Below are positions 1-13,900 of a DNA stretch of 64,000 bases, in pieces; position 1 is the stretch's first letter; every line of letters begins with the position of its first letter. Made by a program: the position numbers and the translations under genes. The notes beneath the pieces were generated by a model, which did not search any database, was not told the origin of the DNA, and saw only the letters and a program-made list of their open reading frames with translations. The stretch lies in contig NC_087084.1 of the NCBI RefSeq assembly GCF_026151205.1, positions 9,544,894 through 9,608,893 on the forward strand. The letters run 5' to 3'. This stretch comes from Bolinopsis microptera (taxonomy: Eukaryota; Ctenophora; Tentaculata; Lobata; Bolinopsidae).

Positions 1-117
1 TATTCTTTGGTAGTCTGAGTCAGTTTTTATCGCATCAAAAAACTATGCGAGTATACAGCCCATTAAAATGTAGCTCTCACTCATCACTGAACACAACGTA
101 ATTACCACAAAACCGAT

Positions 118-1195
118 CAAAATGTCGTAACAACAATTACTGCACGTGCACGTGCGTGTAACAATCCTCGTCACCATGGTTACTATGCAGCTTCCTACTT
201 TTCATCAAATTTGCACGTGGGCGGTCGTAGTTCGTACATACATACATACAAAAATAATTCTTTGAATTATAAGTATATACTAGAAAACCCGTGGTCATAG
301 GGAGGAAGCTAATAATATCTTTGTTAGTAAGTTTAGATCGCGTCAAAAAATATCCTACACAACCGAAGATACAGTTAATTAAAATGTTGCTCGTACTAAA
401 CACAGCGTTATATCAACGAAACCTATCAAAATGACGTTAAAACAATCATTGCACGTGCACGTGCGTGTAACAATCCTCGTTACCATGGTAACTACGCAAC
501 TTCCTATTTCTCGCCTTATTTGCACGTGGGTGGTCGTACAGTGTACGTACAGAAATAATTCTCTGAATTATAGTAGAGACTAGAAAGCCCGTGGTAACAG
601 GGACGAAGCTAGTAGTATTCTTGGAAAGAAAGTTTTAATCGCATCAAAAAATATCCATCCCAACCGAAGATACAGCCGATTTAAATATAAAACACTTTAA
701 ACACAACGTAATTACCACAAAACCGATCAAAATGACGTTAAAACAATCTTTGCACGTGCATGTGTGCATTAAAACACCGTTGCTATGGAACCTTTTGGTT
801 GTTACCTAAATTCCTATTTTTCATCTAATTTGCACGTGGGCGGTCGTACAAAGATTGTACAAAAATAATTCTCTGAATTATAGTAGAGACTAGAAAACCC
901 GTGGTCACAGGGAGGAAGCTAATAGTATTTTTTGTTAGTAAGTTTAAATCGCGTCAAAAAATATCCTACACAACCGAAGATACAGCCGATTAAAATGTTG
1001 CTCGTACTAAACACATTGTAATATCAACAAAACCGACCAAAATGACGTTAAAACAATCATTGCACGTGCAAGTGCGTGTAACAACCCTCGTTACCAGGGT
1101 AACTATGCAACATACTATTTCTCGTCTGATTTGCACGTGGGCGGTCGTACAACAAAAACAATTCTCTGAATTATAGTAGAGATATGTATTATATA
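118..1195. repeat. Four-copy tandem repeat, period about 305 bp
   Basis: Four diverged copies follow one another. The landmark AAAATGACGTTAAAACAATC and its variants recur near 118, 427, 728 and 1038, spacing 301-310 bp. Each is followed by a run of CACGTG-like hexamers (TGCACGTGCACGTGCGTG in the first two copies) and then by a block similar to TTTGCACGTGGGCGGTCGTA. Small open frames inside are by-products of the repeat. No coding function is seen. Confidence 0.8.
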
Positions 1196-1199
1196 TCAC

Positions 1200-1905
1200 T
1201 TAATTAACTATATTGATATGTAGATTCATTTTCATATGCATAAGGTACATTACCTAGTATGTATATTGTATAACTATAATCAAAATCAGGACACAATATC
1301 AATCGTAAAATCATGTGAAATTATTTCATCATATTTTACAGTTCCGTTATCATGGAACATGAAATGATGAGATGCTGCCCAACACTTTAGCAATACAAGT
1401 GTATAGTTAAAGTCGGATTTGTTAAAACTATTGTGAGTGCAGTTGACATGTAACATTCATTCATCTCGTGTACATATTGTAATCATGAAAACGTAACAGC
1501 AATTATCATGAGGTGAATTAAAATAAGTGATCAATTACCATGTGATTATCAGGTGATTATCATGTGACACGAAAATCAAACTTACCTTCAATAAGACAAC
1601 AATTTGTTGGTATTAATTAATTATTATGCGAGATTTTAAGTTTTAAAACATACATTCTAATTTCAAACAAATTAACGATTGACTAAAAATCTAATCAATA
1701 AATAATCTGGTTAATTGATCATCTTCAATTCATAGTGGTCCGTTTCAAAGCTGTCCTAAATCAAAAATTAAATTACCCCCATTTCTTATTTAGTTATTTA
1801 TCTACATATTTTGGGTACGGAAAGTCAATGTACTCTCGAATCTCAATGACAACTTTAAATCAGACCACTACAATTAACGATCAATTACTGTCCAATTAAG
1901 AATCA
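1200..1905. other. AT-rich sequence with no recognised gene
   Basis: AT-rich DNA with several ATTAATTA-type motifs and no convincing exon. A possible terminal exon of the Ig-like gene (minus, about 1730-1762) has a compatible splice phase and runs only about 12 codons to a stop. It is too short to claim. Confidence 0.4.
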
Positions 1906-1910
1906 ATTAC

Positions 1911-4900
1911 CTTCTATGCCAATTAGTGGTAGGGCTGGCGATGTCCTCCCCGTTAAATTTACATTTCCACTTGTCATGGACTTTGTTCTGTGTGAATCCA
2001 GGGCTTGATATTTTTATTGTAAACTCCATATTCTGGGAGGGATCAAACACGTGTAATTTTACGATTAATTACATATCATTTAACTAATTGATTAATTAGT
2101 AATTAATGAGGTTTAACATTAAGAAATTACCTTTTTACTGATTTTATTAATTGTGATCACATTGACTGATACACTACCCCTGATAACAGATATTTGACTA
2201 ATCTTCAAAAATTAAATATACATAAATCTGAATTTTGTTGATTAAACTAAACAAAAATATAATTGTTTTGACACATAACATGTTTTGATGAATTTAAAAC
2301 ATTATAATCATCAACAAGACTAAGTTGAGAATTTATAAAAAAACATAAAATCCAACACACAAATCTCCACATAAAATACCTGTTTAGAGCCGTAGGACGC
2401 CACAATAACACGTGACATCTTCTTGGCCAGTACACCACGTGGTAGGCCGATAAAGGGCGCTTCTTTCATCACGAACTCAAACCTTAGTCCCTGCCTGAAG
2501 TTGATGTGAAATTAATAATACCCTGGCAGTATGATTGCATATCATTGATTTGCATATATTAACTTAGCCTGACGATTGAAATGAAATGTAAAACAATACT
2601 TATACAATAATTCACACCAATAAAGGTAAAGAATGTCGATAGAGCACCGAGATTCAAGAGACGTATGCGTTTCTCAGGTCAAACAAAACGTTGTTAGTTG
2701 CAGTTATGGCGAAGGAAATTGCCAAAAATAACAATACTTCTCAGTTTGAAGGATATCGAGTCACGAGATAATCACATACTCAGTCATCTGACACACCAGC
2801 TTTTTTAACGACACTTTAATAGTCTCACTTGAATGACATAAATGTACATTTAACTGTTGAAGCGTGTAATATAAACATTAGAATTAATTTATTAAATTAA
2901 TTAATTAAATTAATTAATAATCGCAACGTATACTCACATTAGAAGGTCGTTAGGAAAATAAGCATTACAGTAATAATACTCCTTCATGTTGCTGCTTTTA
3001 AATCCTTCAATCTCTGCAATACAAATACCGCTGGTAGCTTCGTAATCTGAGGGAGATGTAAATTAGTTATATTTACTTAGTTACTGTAGTTAGGGAGTTA
3101 TTATTAGTTATATTTACTTAGTTACTGTAGTTAGGGAGTTATTATTAGTTATATTTACTTAGTTACAGTTGTTAGGGAGTTATTATTAGTTATATTTACT
3201 TAGTTACAGTTGTTAGGGAGTTATTATTAGTTATATTTACTTAGTTACTGTAGTTAGGGAGTTATTATTAGTTATATTTACTTAGTTACTGTAGTTAGGG
3301 AGTTATTATTAGTTATATTTACTTAGTTACAGTTGTTAGGGAGTTATTATTAGTTATATTTACTTAGTTACTGTAGTTAGGGAGTTATTATTAGTTATAT
3401 TTACTTAGTTACAGTTGTTAGGGAGTTATTATTAGTTATATTTACTTAGTTACAGTTGTTAGGGAGTTATTATTAGTTATATTTATTAGTTACTGTAGTT
3501 AGGGAGTTATTATTAGTTATATTTACTTAGTTACAGTTGTTAGGGAGTTATTATTAGTTATATTTACTTAGTTACAGTTGTTAGGGAGTTATTATTAGTT
3601 ATATTTACTTAGTTACTGTAGTTAGGGAGTTATTATTAGTTATATTTACTTAGTTACAGTTGTTAGGGAGTTATTATTAGTTATATTTACTTAGTTACTG
3701 TAGTTAGGGAGTTATTATTAGTTATATTTACTTAGTTACTGTAGTTAGGGAGTTATTATTAGTTATATTTACTTAGTTACAGTTGTTAGGGAGTTATTAT
3801 TAGTTATATTTACTTAGTTACAGTTGTTAGGGAGTTATTATTAGTTATATTTACTTAGTTACTGTAGTTAGGGAGTTATTATTAGTTATATTTACTTAGT
3901 TACAGTTGTTAGGGAGTTATTATTAGTTATATTTACTTAGTTACTGTAGTTAGGGAGTTATTATTAGTTATATTTACTTAGTTACAGTTGTTAGGGAGTT
4001 ATTATTAGTTATATTTACTTAGTTACAGTTGTTAGGGAGTTATTATTAGTTATATTTACTTAGTTACTGTAGTTAGGGAGTTATTATTAGTTATATTTAC
4101 TTAGTTACAGTTGTTAGGGAGTTATTATTAGTTATATTTACTTAGTTACTGTAGTTAGGGAGTTATTATTAGTTATATTTACTTAGTTACTGTAGTTAGG
4201 GAGTTATTATTAGTTATATTTACTTAGTTACAGTTGTTAGGGAGTTATTATTAGTTATATTTACTTAGTTACTGTAGTTAGGGAGTTATTATTAGTTATA
4301 TTTACTTAGTTACAGTAGTTAGGGAGTTATTATTAGTTATATTTACTTAGTTACAGTTGTTAGGGAGTTATTATTAGTTATATTTACTTAGTTACAGTAG
4401 TTAGGGAGTTATTATTAGTTAAATTTACTTAGTTACAGTTGTTAGGGAGTTATTATTAGTTATATTTACTTAGTTACTGTAGTTAGGGAGTTATTATTAG
4501 TTATATTTACTTAGTTACTGTAGTTAGGGAGTTATTATTAGTTATATTTATTAGTTACTGTAGTTAGGGAGTTATTATTAGTTATATTTACTTAGTTACT
4601 GTAGTTAGGGAGTTATTATTAGTTATATTTACTTAGTTACAGTTGTTAGGGAGTTATTATTAGTTATATTTACTTAGTTACAGTTGTTAGGGAGTTATTA
4701 TTAGTTATATTTACTTAGTTACTGTAGTTAGGGAGTTATTATTAGTTATATTTACTTAGTTACAGTTGTTAGGGAGTTATTATTAGTTATATTTACTTAG
4801 TTACAGTAGTTAGGGAGTTATTATTAGTTATATTTACTTAGTTACTGTAGTTAGGGAGTTATTATTAGTTATATTTACTTAGTTACAGTTGTTAGGGAGT

Positions 4901-7900
4901 TATTATTAGTTATATTTACTTAGTTACTGTAGTTAGGGAGTTATTATTAGTTATATTTACTTAGTTACAGTTGTTAGGGAGTTATTATTAGTTATATTTA
5001 CTTAGTTACAGTTGTTAGGGAGTTATTATTAGTTATATTTACTTAGTTACAGTTGTTAGGGAGTTATTATTATTTATATTTACTTAGTTACTGTATTTAG
5101 GGAGTTATTATTAGTTATATTTACTTAGTTACAGTTGTTAGGGAGTTATTATTAGTTATATTTACTTAGTTACAGTTGTTAGGGAGTTATTATTAGTTAT
5201 ATTTACTTAGTTACAGTTGTTAGGGAGTTATTATTAGTTATATTTACTTAGTTACAGTTGTTAGGGAGTTATTATTAGTTATATTTACTTAGTTACTGTA
5301 GTTAGGGAGTTATTATTAGTTATATTTACTTAGTTACAGTTGTTAGGGAGTTATTATTAGTTATATTTACTTAGTTACAGTTGTTAGGGAGTTATTATTA
5401 GTTATATTTACTTAGTTACAGTTGTTAGGGAGTTATTATTAGTTATATTTACTTAGTTACTGTAGTTAGGGAGTTATTATTAGTTATATTTACTTAGTTA
5501 CAGTTGTTAGGGAGTTATTATTAGTTATATTTACTTAGTTACTGTAGTTAGGGAGTTATTATTAGTTATATTTACTTAGTTACTGTAGTTAGGGAGTTAT
5601 TATTAGTTATATTTACTTAGTTACAGTTGTTAGGGAGTTATTATTAGTTATATTTACTTAGTTACTGTAGTTAGGGAGTTATTATTAGTTATATTTACTT
5701 AGTTACAGTTGTTAGGGAGTTATTATTAGTTATATTTACTTAGTTACTGTAGTTAGGGAGTTATTATTAGTTATATTTACTTAGTTACAGTTGTTAGGGA
5801 GTTATTATTAGTTATATTTATTAGTTACTGTAGTTAGGGAGTTATTATTATTTATATTTACTTAGTTACAGTTGTTAGGGAGTTATTATTAGTTATATTT
5901 ACTTAGTTACAGTTGTTAGGGAGTTAATGAGTTCAGTTACCCGATATACCTGAGCATACTTAATATACTGAGCGTACTTAATGAATACCCAGCATACCTA
6001 TTACATGATATTATATTATATATTATTATACCTATATTATGATACATTGTACCCAGCGTGCGCGTACTTGGTATGTTGTACTATACCGAGGATTCTGCAT
6101 TTATTTATTAAATAATCTGCAAGAGCAAATTGTTGTTGCACTGTAAACCTCAAAACGCCCAGTAAATCGTAGTTCATTATTTGAAATAAAAACCAGTTGG
6201 AACTGTACGCGTTGTAAGTTGACATGTGTCTTCATTTGAAAAATAATTCGCACATTGCACATTTCTGATTCAGTGGCTGAAAATAGTCCCGGCACTCCGA
6301 CACTCTATTCTATATTACAAATCCAATCTATCATACTGTCAGGAGTCCGGACCTCTAAAGTCTTGGTAAATAAAATAGACCGATAGTTCAACTACCGGTC
6401 CACGCACGTGACCCTCCCACGTGATCTGGGTAATTTCACCCGGTTTACCATTACCACTGCAGTCAGCAGTGCACGTGTTACAATGAATTACGTGTATTAA
6501 GTTAAGTTTAATCTAAAGAGCTCTTTAAAATCTCGTCAATCTGGAGCTTCATTAATTACAGTACTTCATTTAATAGTACATGTCTCGTGCAATTTAAACT
6601 GTACCTTAACTATCGTTTATATTTTGTATTATATTTTATGAGCGTTCGATTTTAAGAATTCACTTACAATTCTCAAGCTAGACTAAGACACCTATTTTAA
6701 CACTAAAACTATGACAGAATCACGGCTCGTGTCATTGATAGGAGACCATCTTTATTAAAACGCAACGTTTTAAATGAAGGTTCAAAGAGATCAACCTTCT
6801 AAACCTGCACCCTCACATAACACAGTTTAGAGCTTCAGGGACCTGCCCGTCTGGTAATCTCAAGGAAAGTAAAGGAGTGCAGCACTCCCTCTAGTGCAGC
6901 ACTCCCTTCCCCAGTTAAGTAGGTGTTTAGTAACGCGGACATGATTCATGGAACGTGAGCTGTATTTAACTATATAACTATAATAGTTAAATAAGTGGAG
7001 TGGGGATAACCATTCTTTAATACGTAGAGTGGATATGGGACTGATTAAACTTTGCATTATATCATATTATAGTCTAGTGTTTGGCAAATCATATATATTT
7101 AAATTTATTTAACGTTTTATAATTTAAATGAATCGTTCAGACTCCACCTATCTCTCAAGATTCACTTAGTTTATTTAATTATTATTAGTTTATTTAATTA
7201 CCAGTAAAAACTAAATTTCATCCAGCAAAAAGGACTATAACTCAAGAGAGTTCTCACTCAATAACTATATGCTTTCAGCCTGCAGCCTGCTTAACCCCCT
7301 GACCATCACCACCGCAGCACACAGTAACACCCTGACTCGCTGGGCTCTGTATTTAATGCTACAATGTACATAATAATACGCTTTATCTTGAAACTCACTG
7401 TATAAATGTACGGGTCTACATTTACGATACAAAATACCATACAATGGAGATAGTGTTATCTTTATTCTTTAATCAATGGCAATGGGGAATAATAATGCAA
7501 ATCGTAATCTATACTAATAATCTCAAGATGCGTGTTTGTGTGTGTGTTCGCGTGCGATTTCCGAGCGGCTTAATTAGGAAAACGGATACATGAGGAGCAC
7601 TCAGAATTAAATTGCGGTCACGTCTGTTTGGAATGATGACAATGTGGGAGAGGTTTGCCAATCTTAATGGATGGGATTTTTAATTTATCCAATTCATCTA
7701 ATTGTACTCTTAAGTATTCGTAACAATAAACATTTGAGTACGATATCCGGGAATAGTATATATATATTTTAGTGCATAGTACAATATTTTGTTACACGCA
7801 ACTGACTATGTGGACAATTACAGGAGAGACCGCTTGCTTGCGGCCTTGTTGGTTAGTTGGCATGTTGCCAAGACATGAACTACAATATGTTATGTAATGG

Positions 7901-10900
7901 GTTGTGGTTGGGTGTGTGTGTGGGTCGCTCACTTTACTATTCAAACAGAAAGTCTACAAACTTGAGGTCTCCAATGTTTGAGGGGGCCGGGGGGGGGTCT
8001 TCATCAAAATTCTCCCGAAATTAACTTTATAGTTGTTTCTGATAGAGGGGAGTGATATCTATCACTATCAGCTGCTTCAATCGCGTGCCCTGAAAATTGA
8101 GTCTAAAAATCTATCTTCTCCTACATTTTTAAAGCAATCACCTTGAAACTTTCAACATAATATGTTATAAGGACCATTTAGAAGAGATTTTTGGTCCAGA
8201 ATTTTGATAGGTCTTAGAAAATTCGTTTTTGAAAATCTTGGACCTGGAAAAATCGTCAAAAAGTGAGGTCCAAGATTTTAAAAATCGAATATTAACATTT
8301 TTAGGCCAATCTCTTTTAAATGGTCCTTAGAACATATCCTAAGAGTTTCATGGTGATCGCTCAAAAAATGTAGGAGAAGACAGATTTTTAGACTCAATTT
8401 TCAGGGCACGCTATACAATTACAAATAAGCGCTGACCTTAGACCGGCGATAACTTCGGCTAAGAACAATATTTTTCCATTATAGGACCAAAAGCAGCTGA
8501 TAGATATCACTCCCCTCTATCAGAAACAACTATAAAGTCAATTTCGAGAGAATTTTGATGAAGACCCCCGGCCCCCTGAAGTCACATTGTGTTACAGATC
8601 AAGTCTGTTTCTGGGGAAATTGTTCTTAAACAAAATGTATAACTTGAATTATCTGTTCAATTACTAAACAACGTGAGCTCAACACTCAACAGCTTAATAT
8701 TTTGGAATCAAGTGTTCAACTCTGAAACTCTCCAAGGTGCTGCTTCAGAAGCTACCAAGTAGACTCTCCTGCAGGCTCATTGTATCACTGGTCAGTGATC
8801 CTTTACTTTAAGTTTGACGCTACAATTCTCATTAAACTGTGTACGTGTCCAATTCACCGTTGACCTAGATTTACCGGAATTTTCTTTCTAGGAATTCGAT
8901 TCAATCAACCTCCAAATGTGTCTCTACTTCTACATTATGAGGGCCGCGAATAAACGTACCTTCAAGAACGTGAAAGTTGCCAATGTCGTACTCGTTCCAC
9001 CTCACACTTCCGATACGGAAGTAGTCCTGAAATTGTACACTGTCAAATGGTAAAAAACAAACAAAAACAACATGGAACATGAGAAGCAGTCCTGAAATTG
9101 TAAAATTACACTTTTAAATTATTGGTATAGAAAAAACAAAAAACAAAAACAATTTGGAGATACATGGATATAATAATGAGATCTTGACCTTGGCCCTTTA
9201 TTCTTTAATAAAATTTGGGAGCTCCCAGTAAATAAAATAATTACTTCCCTCCATGATTTTAAAAGCTGATTAGAAAGCAACTCTAACTTATCACAAATAC
9301 AAAGGAAGGCCTTTTTCCAATTTTCAATTCGATCAGATTATTTACCACGCACAAAAATTTGCCTTAAATCCCAGGACCAGTAGGTACCAGCTGCTTACTC
9401 TTCTCTATCTGATCTTTTCAAATTATATTGCTTCCAACTTGAACTACCACCTTATTTATAATAACATTTCAGACGGGCCTCTAATTTAAAGTAATATGGG
9501 CCAGACTTGTGCCAGCTTTTACTGTAGCATGTAAAATCCGGATTGGAATATTGTTATATAACTTAGTGTTGAAAGCAGTTGAAAGTATTAAAACGTAGCA
9601 TGATATATTACAAAAAAACTGAAGAAACCTTACCCCGTCATCATTTTGCATGCGCTCGTAGTCGAAAAAGGCTTCCATAGTAGCCGTACTATTGATTGAG
9701 GTGTACTGGCTAAAACTATAAATGTGGCTGGCTTTGGTTTTGAGACCCGAGCAGAACCTAGAGGCGGCTCCGTCAGTGAAATAGTTACCTTCAGTGTCCC
9801 TGGGGGGTGGGGTGTTAGAGGGGACAGTGGTAGTAGTCAGTCAAGTTCTGATTGGGTCACGTGATTTAAATACTGTGGTGTTATTGGAGCAATGTTACCA
9901 TGGTTAGTGGTTACCATGGTTACGCTGTAGTCAGTCAAGTGGATACAATAGTGTCTTCTGATTGGGTCACGTGATTTAAATACTGTGGTGTTATTGGAGC
10001 AATGTTACCATGGTTACCATGATTACGCTGTAGTCAGTCAAGTGGATACAATAGTGGCTACTGGAGTCTGTGTAGTCATTGTAGTTTGTAAAGTCAAAAA
10101 TATGTATTTCATGTAACAATAGTCACACTACAATGGTCATCGAACCGTTCCTACTATTTATAGTTATAGTGGAAACATAAATAACTCCTTTTGTATATTT
10201 TATAAAATATACAAAAGGAGTTATATTAACGATGTAACAGAGTCGATATATTTTAATGTTGCCATGGGGTGGCAAGTCCCCATACATGGTGGTCCGGTAG
10301 TTTCATTGCGTCTTAATATACTCCTTCATAATATATGTTCCAACTTTTCGTGTGGATAATTGTACATTCATATTCCCGTTTCTCGTTATGAATCCTCGTT
10401 ATGTGTATCATGATTATAATAGTGTAACTGCATTTAATGTTAGCTGCTCAGTCGGTATAATGGAATCATAAGTCTGGCCAAAACATTACCATCAATGATT
10501 AGTAATGTGGTCACATAGTTCAAGTAACATATAAAAGTTATTACTTTACCACTGTAACAGTAAGGAGGTTTAATTAATGTCTATATTGGAGGCAGTCTCG
10601 AGACTGGTATGTTAACAATTCAGCCGCATGGCGCAATGTCCTTACTGGCGACGAAACTTTTAGTGTTGTTAAAAGTGTCAGTAACTTGTTGCTGGCACGA
10701 GGCTAATAGTCGGTTATTCCTGGTTATAAGACGTCAGTAGTGGTCATTGAAAGGACTTTGTAGATAATTTTAGGTCATAAATGGTCATACGACGTCATCA
10801 AATGTCATTAATAATCAAATTATGACGTCGTTCGTGGTCATTCGAGGTCAATAGTCGTTATGTATTTGTGAGCTAATTCGTAGTGACTTGACTGGCTACT

Positions 10901-13900
10901 TTTACCTAAACACTACGATAAATTACAGCAAATTTAGATGCTGTTAATCGAATGCTGTTCATGGTATCGTATAATTCACTGTCAAAATCTACTTAAAATG
11001 GACTTGTCGAATAGAACATCAGAATTTACTTGATCCTCGATAATAATATGTACATTGTAAGATAGAATAAATAGTTCGTCGAGCAGTAATTTCAAAGTTT
11101 CAAGAATAAATTTCAAACTTACGGGTACATTTAAATGCTGAAGAAGGTACATATTAAGATATTGTATAGAATTTTACAATTCTTCAGTCAGCACAAGAGA
11201 CAGGTATAATAATGAGACAACGTTTCAGCGTTAGATTTAGTTCGTCAGTTAACGAATCGAGATGTTTCTCGTAATTTTCAGTGTGATAAAGATGTACAAA
11301 TATACAGTGATTCATCTATTATTATAGTAAAACCTCAATTTTCCGGTGGCAGGTTTGATGGAATTTTCTAAATTAACGATATCAGCAGCTAGTTAAAATA
11401 AAGGGTAATACGTGGTCTTATCTTTATCTATAATTTATTCATACGATTGAGTCCTTATCTACTTTTGTAAATCAGATTAGAGGTTAGGTGAGCCATGCAC
11501 GACATATCAGCTTGTTCATGAGTGTGCTCTTCGTTTAATCAAGTCATACAGATGGCGGTACAATTTTATCAATTATCAGACGGTTTTTATCTTATATGTC
11601 GTAGGTTGGTATGTACCTCTAATCGTCAATGACAGATAGCTAAAACATCTCCAGTGGCTCATAAAGTATGCAAATAGTTTGCATACTTGCATACTATTCA
11701 GCACATGCATAGCCGGTTGTGAAGTGTGAACTGTGTAGGTAGTAGGTACAGGTAAAAAGTAAGGTTTTCTGTTGCAGCAAAAAGGTTTTTCATTGCAACG
11801 TCCTGAGTTAAAATCCACTATAATATTAATCGCCACATGAAATAGGTTTATTAAAGAAATATCAAGAGATAGGGTTTCGGTTAAGTTAAATGGAAGTTTT
11901 ATGACACAGTTGAGGTTACAAGTCGCAAATGTTTTACTTGCAAAGTAAGCGCGAGCGGGTACTTTTATTTTTAAAAAAGGTTAATTATTGAAACTTTAAA
12001 GATATTATACATGTAGAAGAATTTTCATGCAAACAGCAAAAGAACAGCGAATCGACATGAATCAAATACTACACAGATGTAACTCGTATACCTGTGTCTA
12101 GTGTATACTCGTGTAAATCAAAGGGAAGGGTAGAAGGTTGTAGCAGAACAATCAATAATAATTATCAGCAAAAATATTTGTGTTTTCTTTGGTAAATTTC
12201 TATTGATCCCGTTTGATGCAATAGTTTTAATACTTTCGACACTACTATTATATTATATTATATATATAGTAGTGTCGAAAGTATTAAAACTTTCGCATCA
12301 AACGGGATCGATAGAAATTTACCAAACAAAACATTGCAACTATGCGACTCATAAATAATATAATATGATTATGTAATGGAATATAATATTCCAATTCGGA
12401 TTTTTAAAAAAATATTTGTATTAGTCAGCTTTTTATTGGATACATCATATCCACGTCGTAAGTCGTAAATAATCTATTAAATCTTAGTTAGATAGAGTAG
12501 TTAACGGTATTTTACTAGACTTAGTGCATTTTCAGGATTACTTCAAGTCTCAGGCTATCTTATGACGAAAGTGCACGTAAGAGTAAATAAAATATGACGT
12601 TTTCAGGCAGAAAGAGCTACTGGTACCCAATCTTAATTATGATATACACAGTTTACAATAAGAGTCATTCGACTTAAATTTTCCGAGACATTAGGATTAT
12701 TGTTTATCACACAACCACACTCTTTGGTTTTAATACTGAATATATCATTACCAGAATTAGAACGAAAACAAGGTAAAATTACAAAGTTATACGGTTTCTA
12801 ATTATTGGTTTATGATACTATAAACCATTGGTTAGATACTGCGAATAGCAGATGGAACATTGATCCCTCGTGACAGGGTGAGTGAACATAAAAACAAGAG
12901 TTGACAACATTTCGAATAGAAGTACAAAAACAGCGAAAATAATAAAACATTATACACATGTAATACATACAGTCAGCAGGATTTTTTAGTATAGAATAAT
13001 TTTAGTACATAGTATAGTATAATTTTAGCATTAGTAAGTACACAATACACATATTTACTCAGCGGGATTTTAGTATAATCTAGTATAAACCAAGTACAAT
13101 AAATCCGCAACAGTATAAGAAGAACATATATAAGCGCAGCACGATATCCGCGGGACACAAGACAGCAAGGCAAGAGCTAGAACTCGAGAAACTCGTATAG
13201 TTACTATAGAAACTACTATAGTAACTATGGAAACTGATATAGTTACACAATGCTTCTTCAGCTGACTCCTACCACAATGCATCCGGATACCATGGAGCTG
13301 TTATCAACAAATGGGTCGGAAGGATAGCTTGAAATTTTTGTTGAAGCCTAGAGAGGGGAAAAAAGAATAGCACATTCCACAATTTTACCAGAATGTGGTG
13401 TGATTGTTAAGTGTGATGAGGTGTGATTGTGGGTTGCGGTATGACTGGTAATTTGGGTGTGGTGTGATTGATTACGTGGTTGTGGGTGTGTAGTGATTTT
13501 GATTGCACGATGTTTGGTTGAGCAGTAGCGGTGAAGATGTTGGGAGTGCCAGCAGAAAGTATCTCTGTCAGGTGAGGATTCCACTGAGGAGCTGTGGGAA
13601 CCGGACACGTGGGCAGAAGACACAAGAGTGGAAGACAAAAGTTCGGTAAATTCCCAAAAGAGTGGGCTCGAAGGCGGACCACGTGATACTTACTTTAGCT
13701 TAGACACGGGGGTGGGACCAGACGTTTTCCTAAATGATAAACTAGTAATAAATTTGTAACATCACGAAATGTCTTTGAACTTTTGTTTATAAGCGTTGAA
13801 ATCTTCTTTTATATTATATACAGGGTGGGCCAAACGTTACTGGACATACCTTGGCATTGATAGCTCAGTCACTGAGTGACCAATTGAAATAATTCTTTCT

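Noticed and set aside
3061-5926. TTAGGG-containing array as an internal telomere
   Set aside because: The hexamer occurs once per 41-bp unit, not as tandem TTAGGG, so this is a minisatellite and not telomeric DNA.
13348-13682. Two overlapping minus-strand frames of 91-96 codons
   Set aside because: Both come from a GTGTGATTG-rich low-complexity stretch. Open frames in two phases at once and His/Thr-rich products point to sequence composition, not coding.
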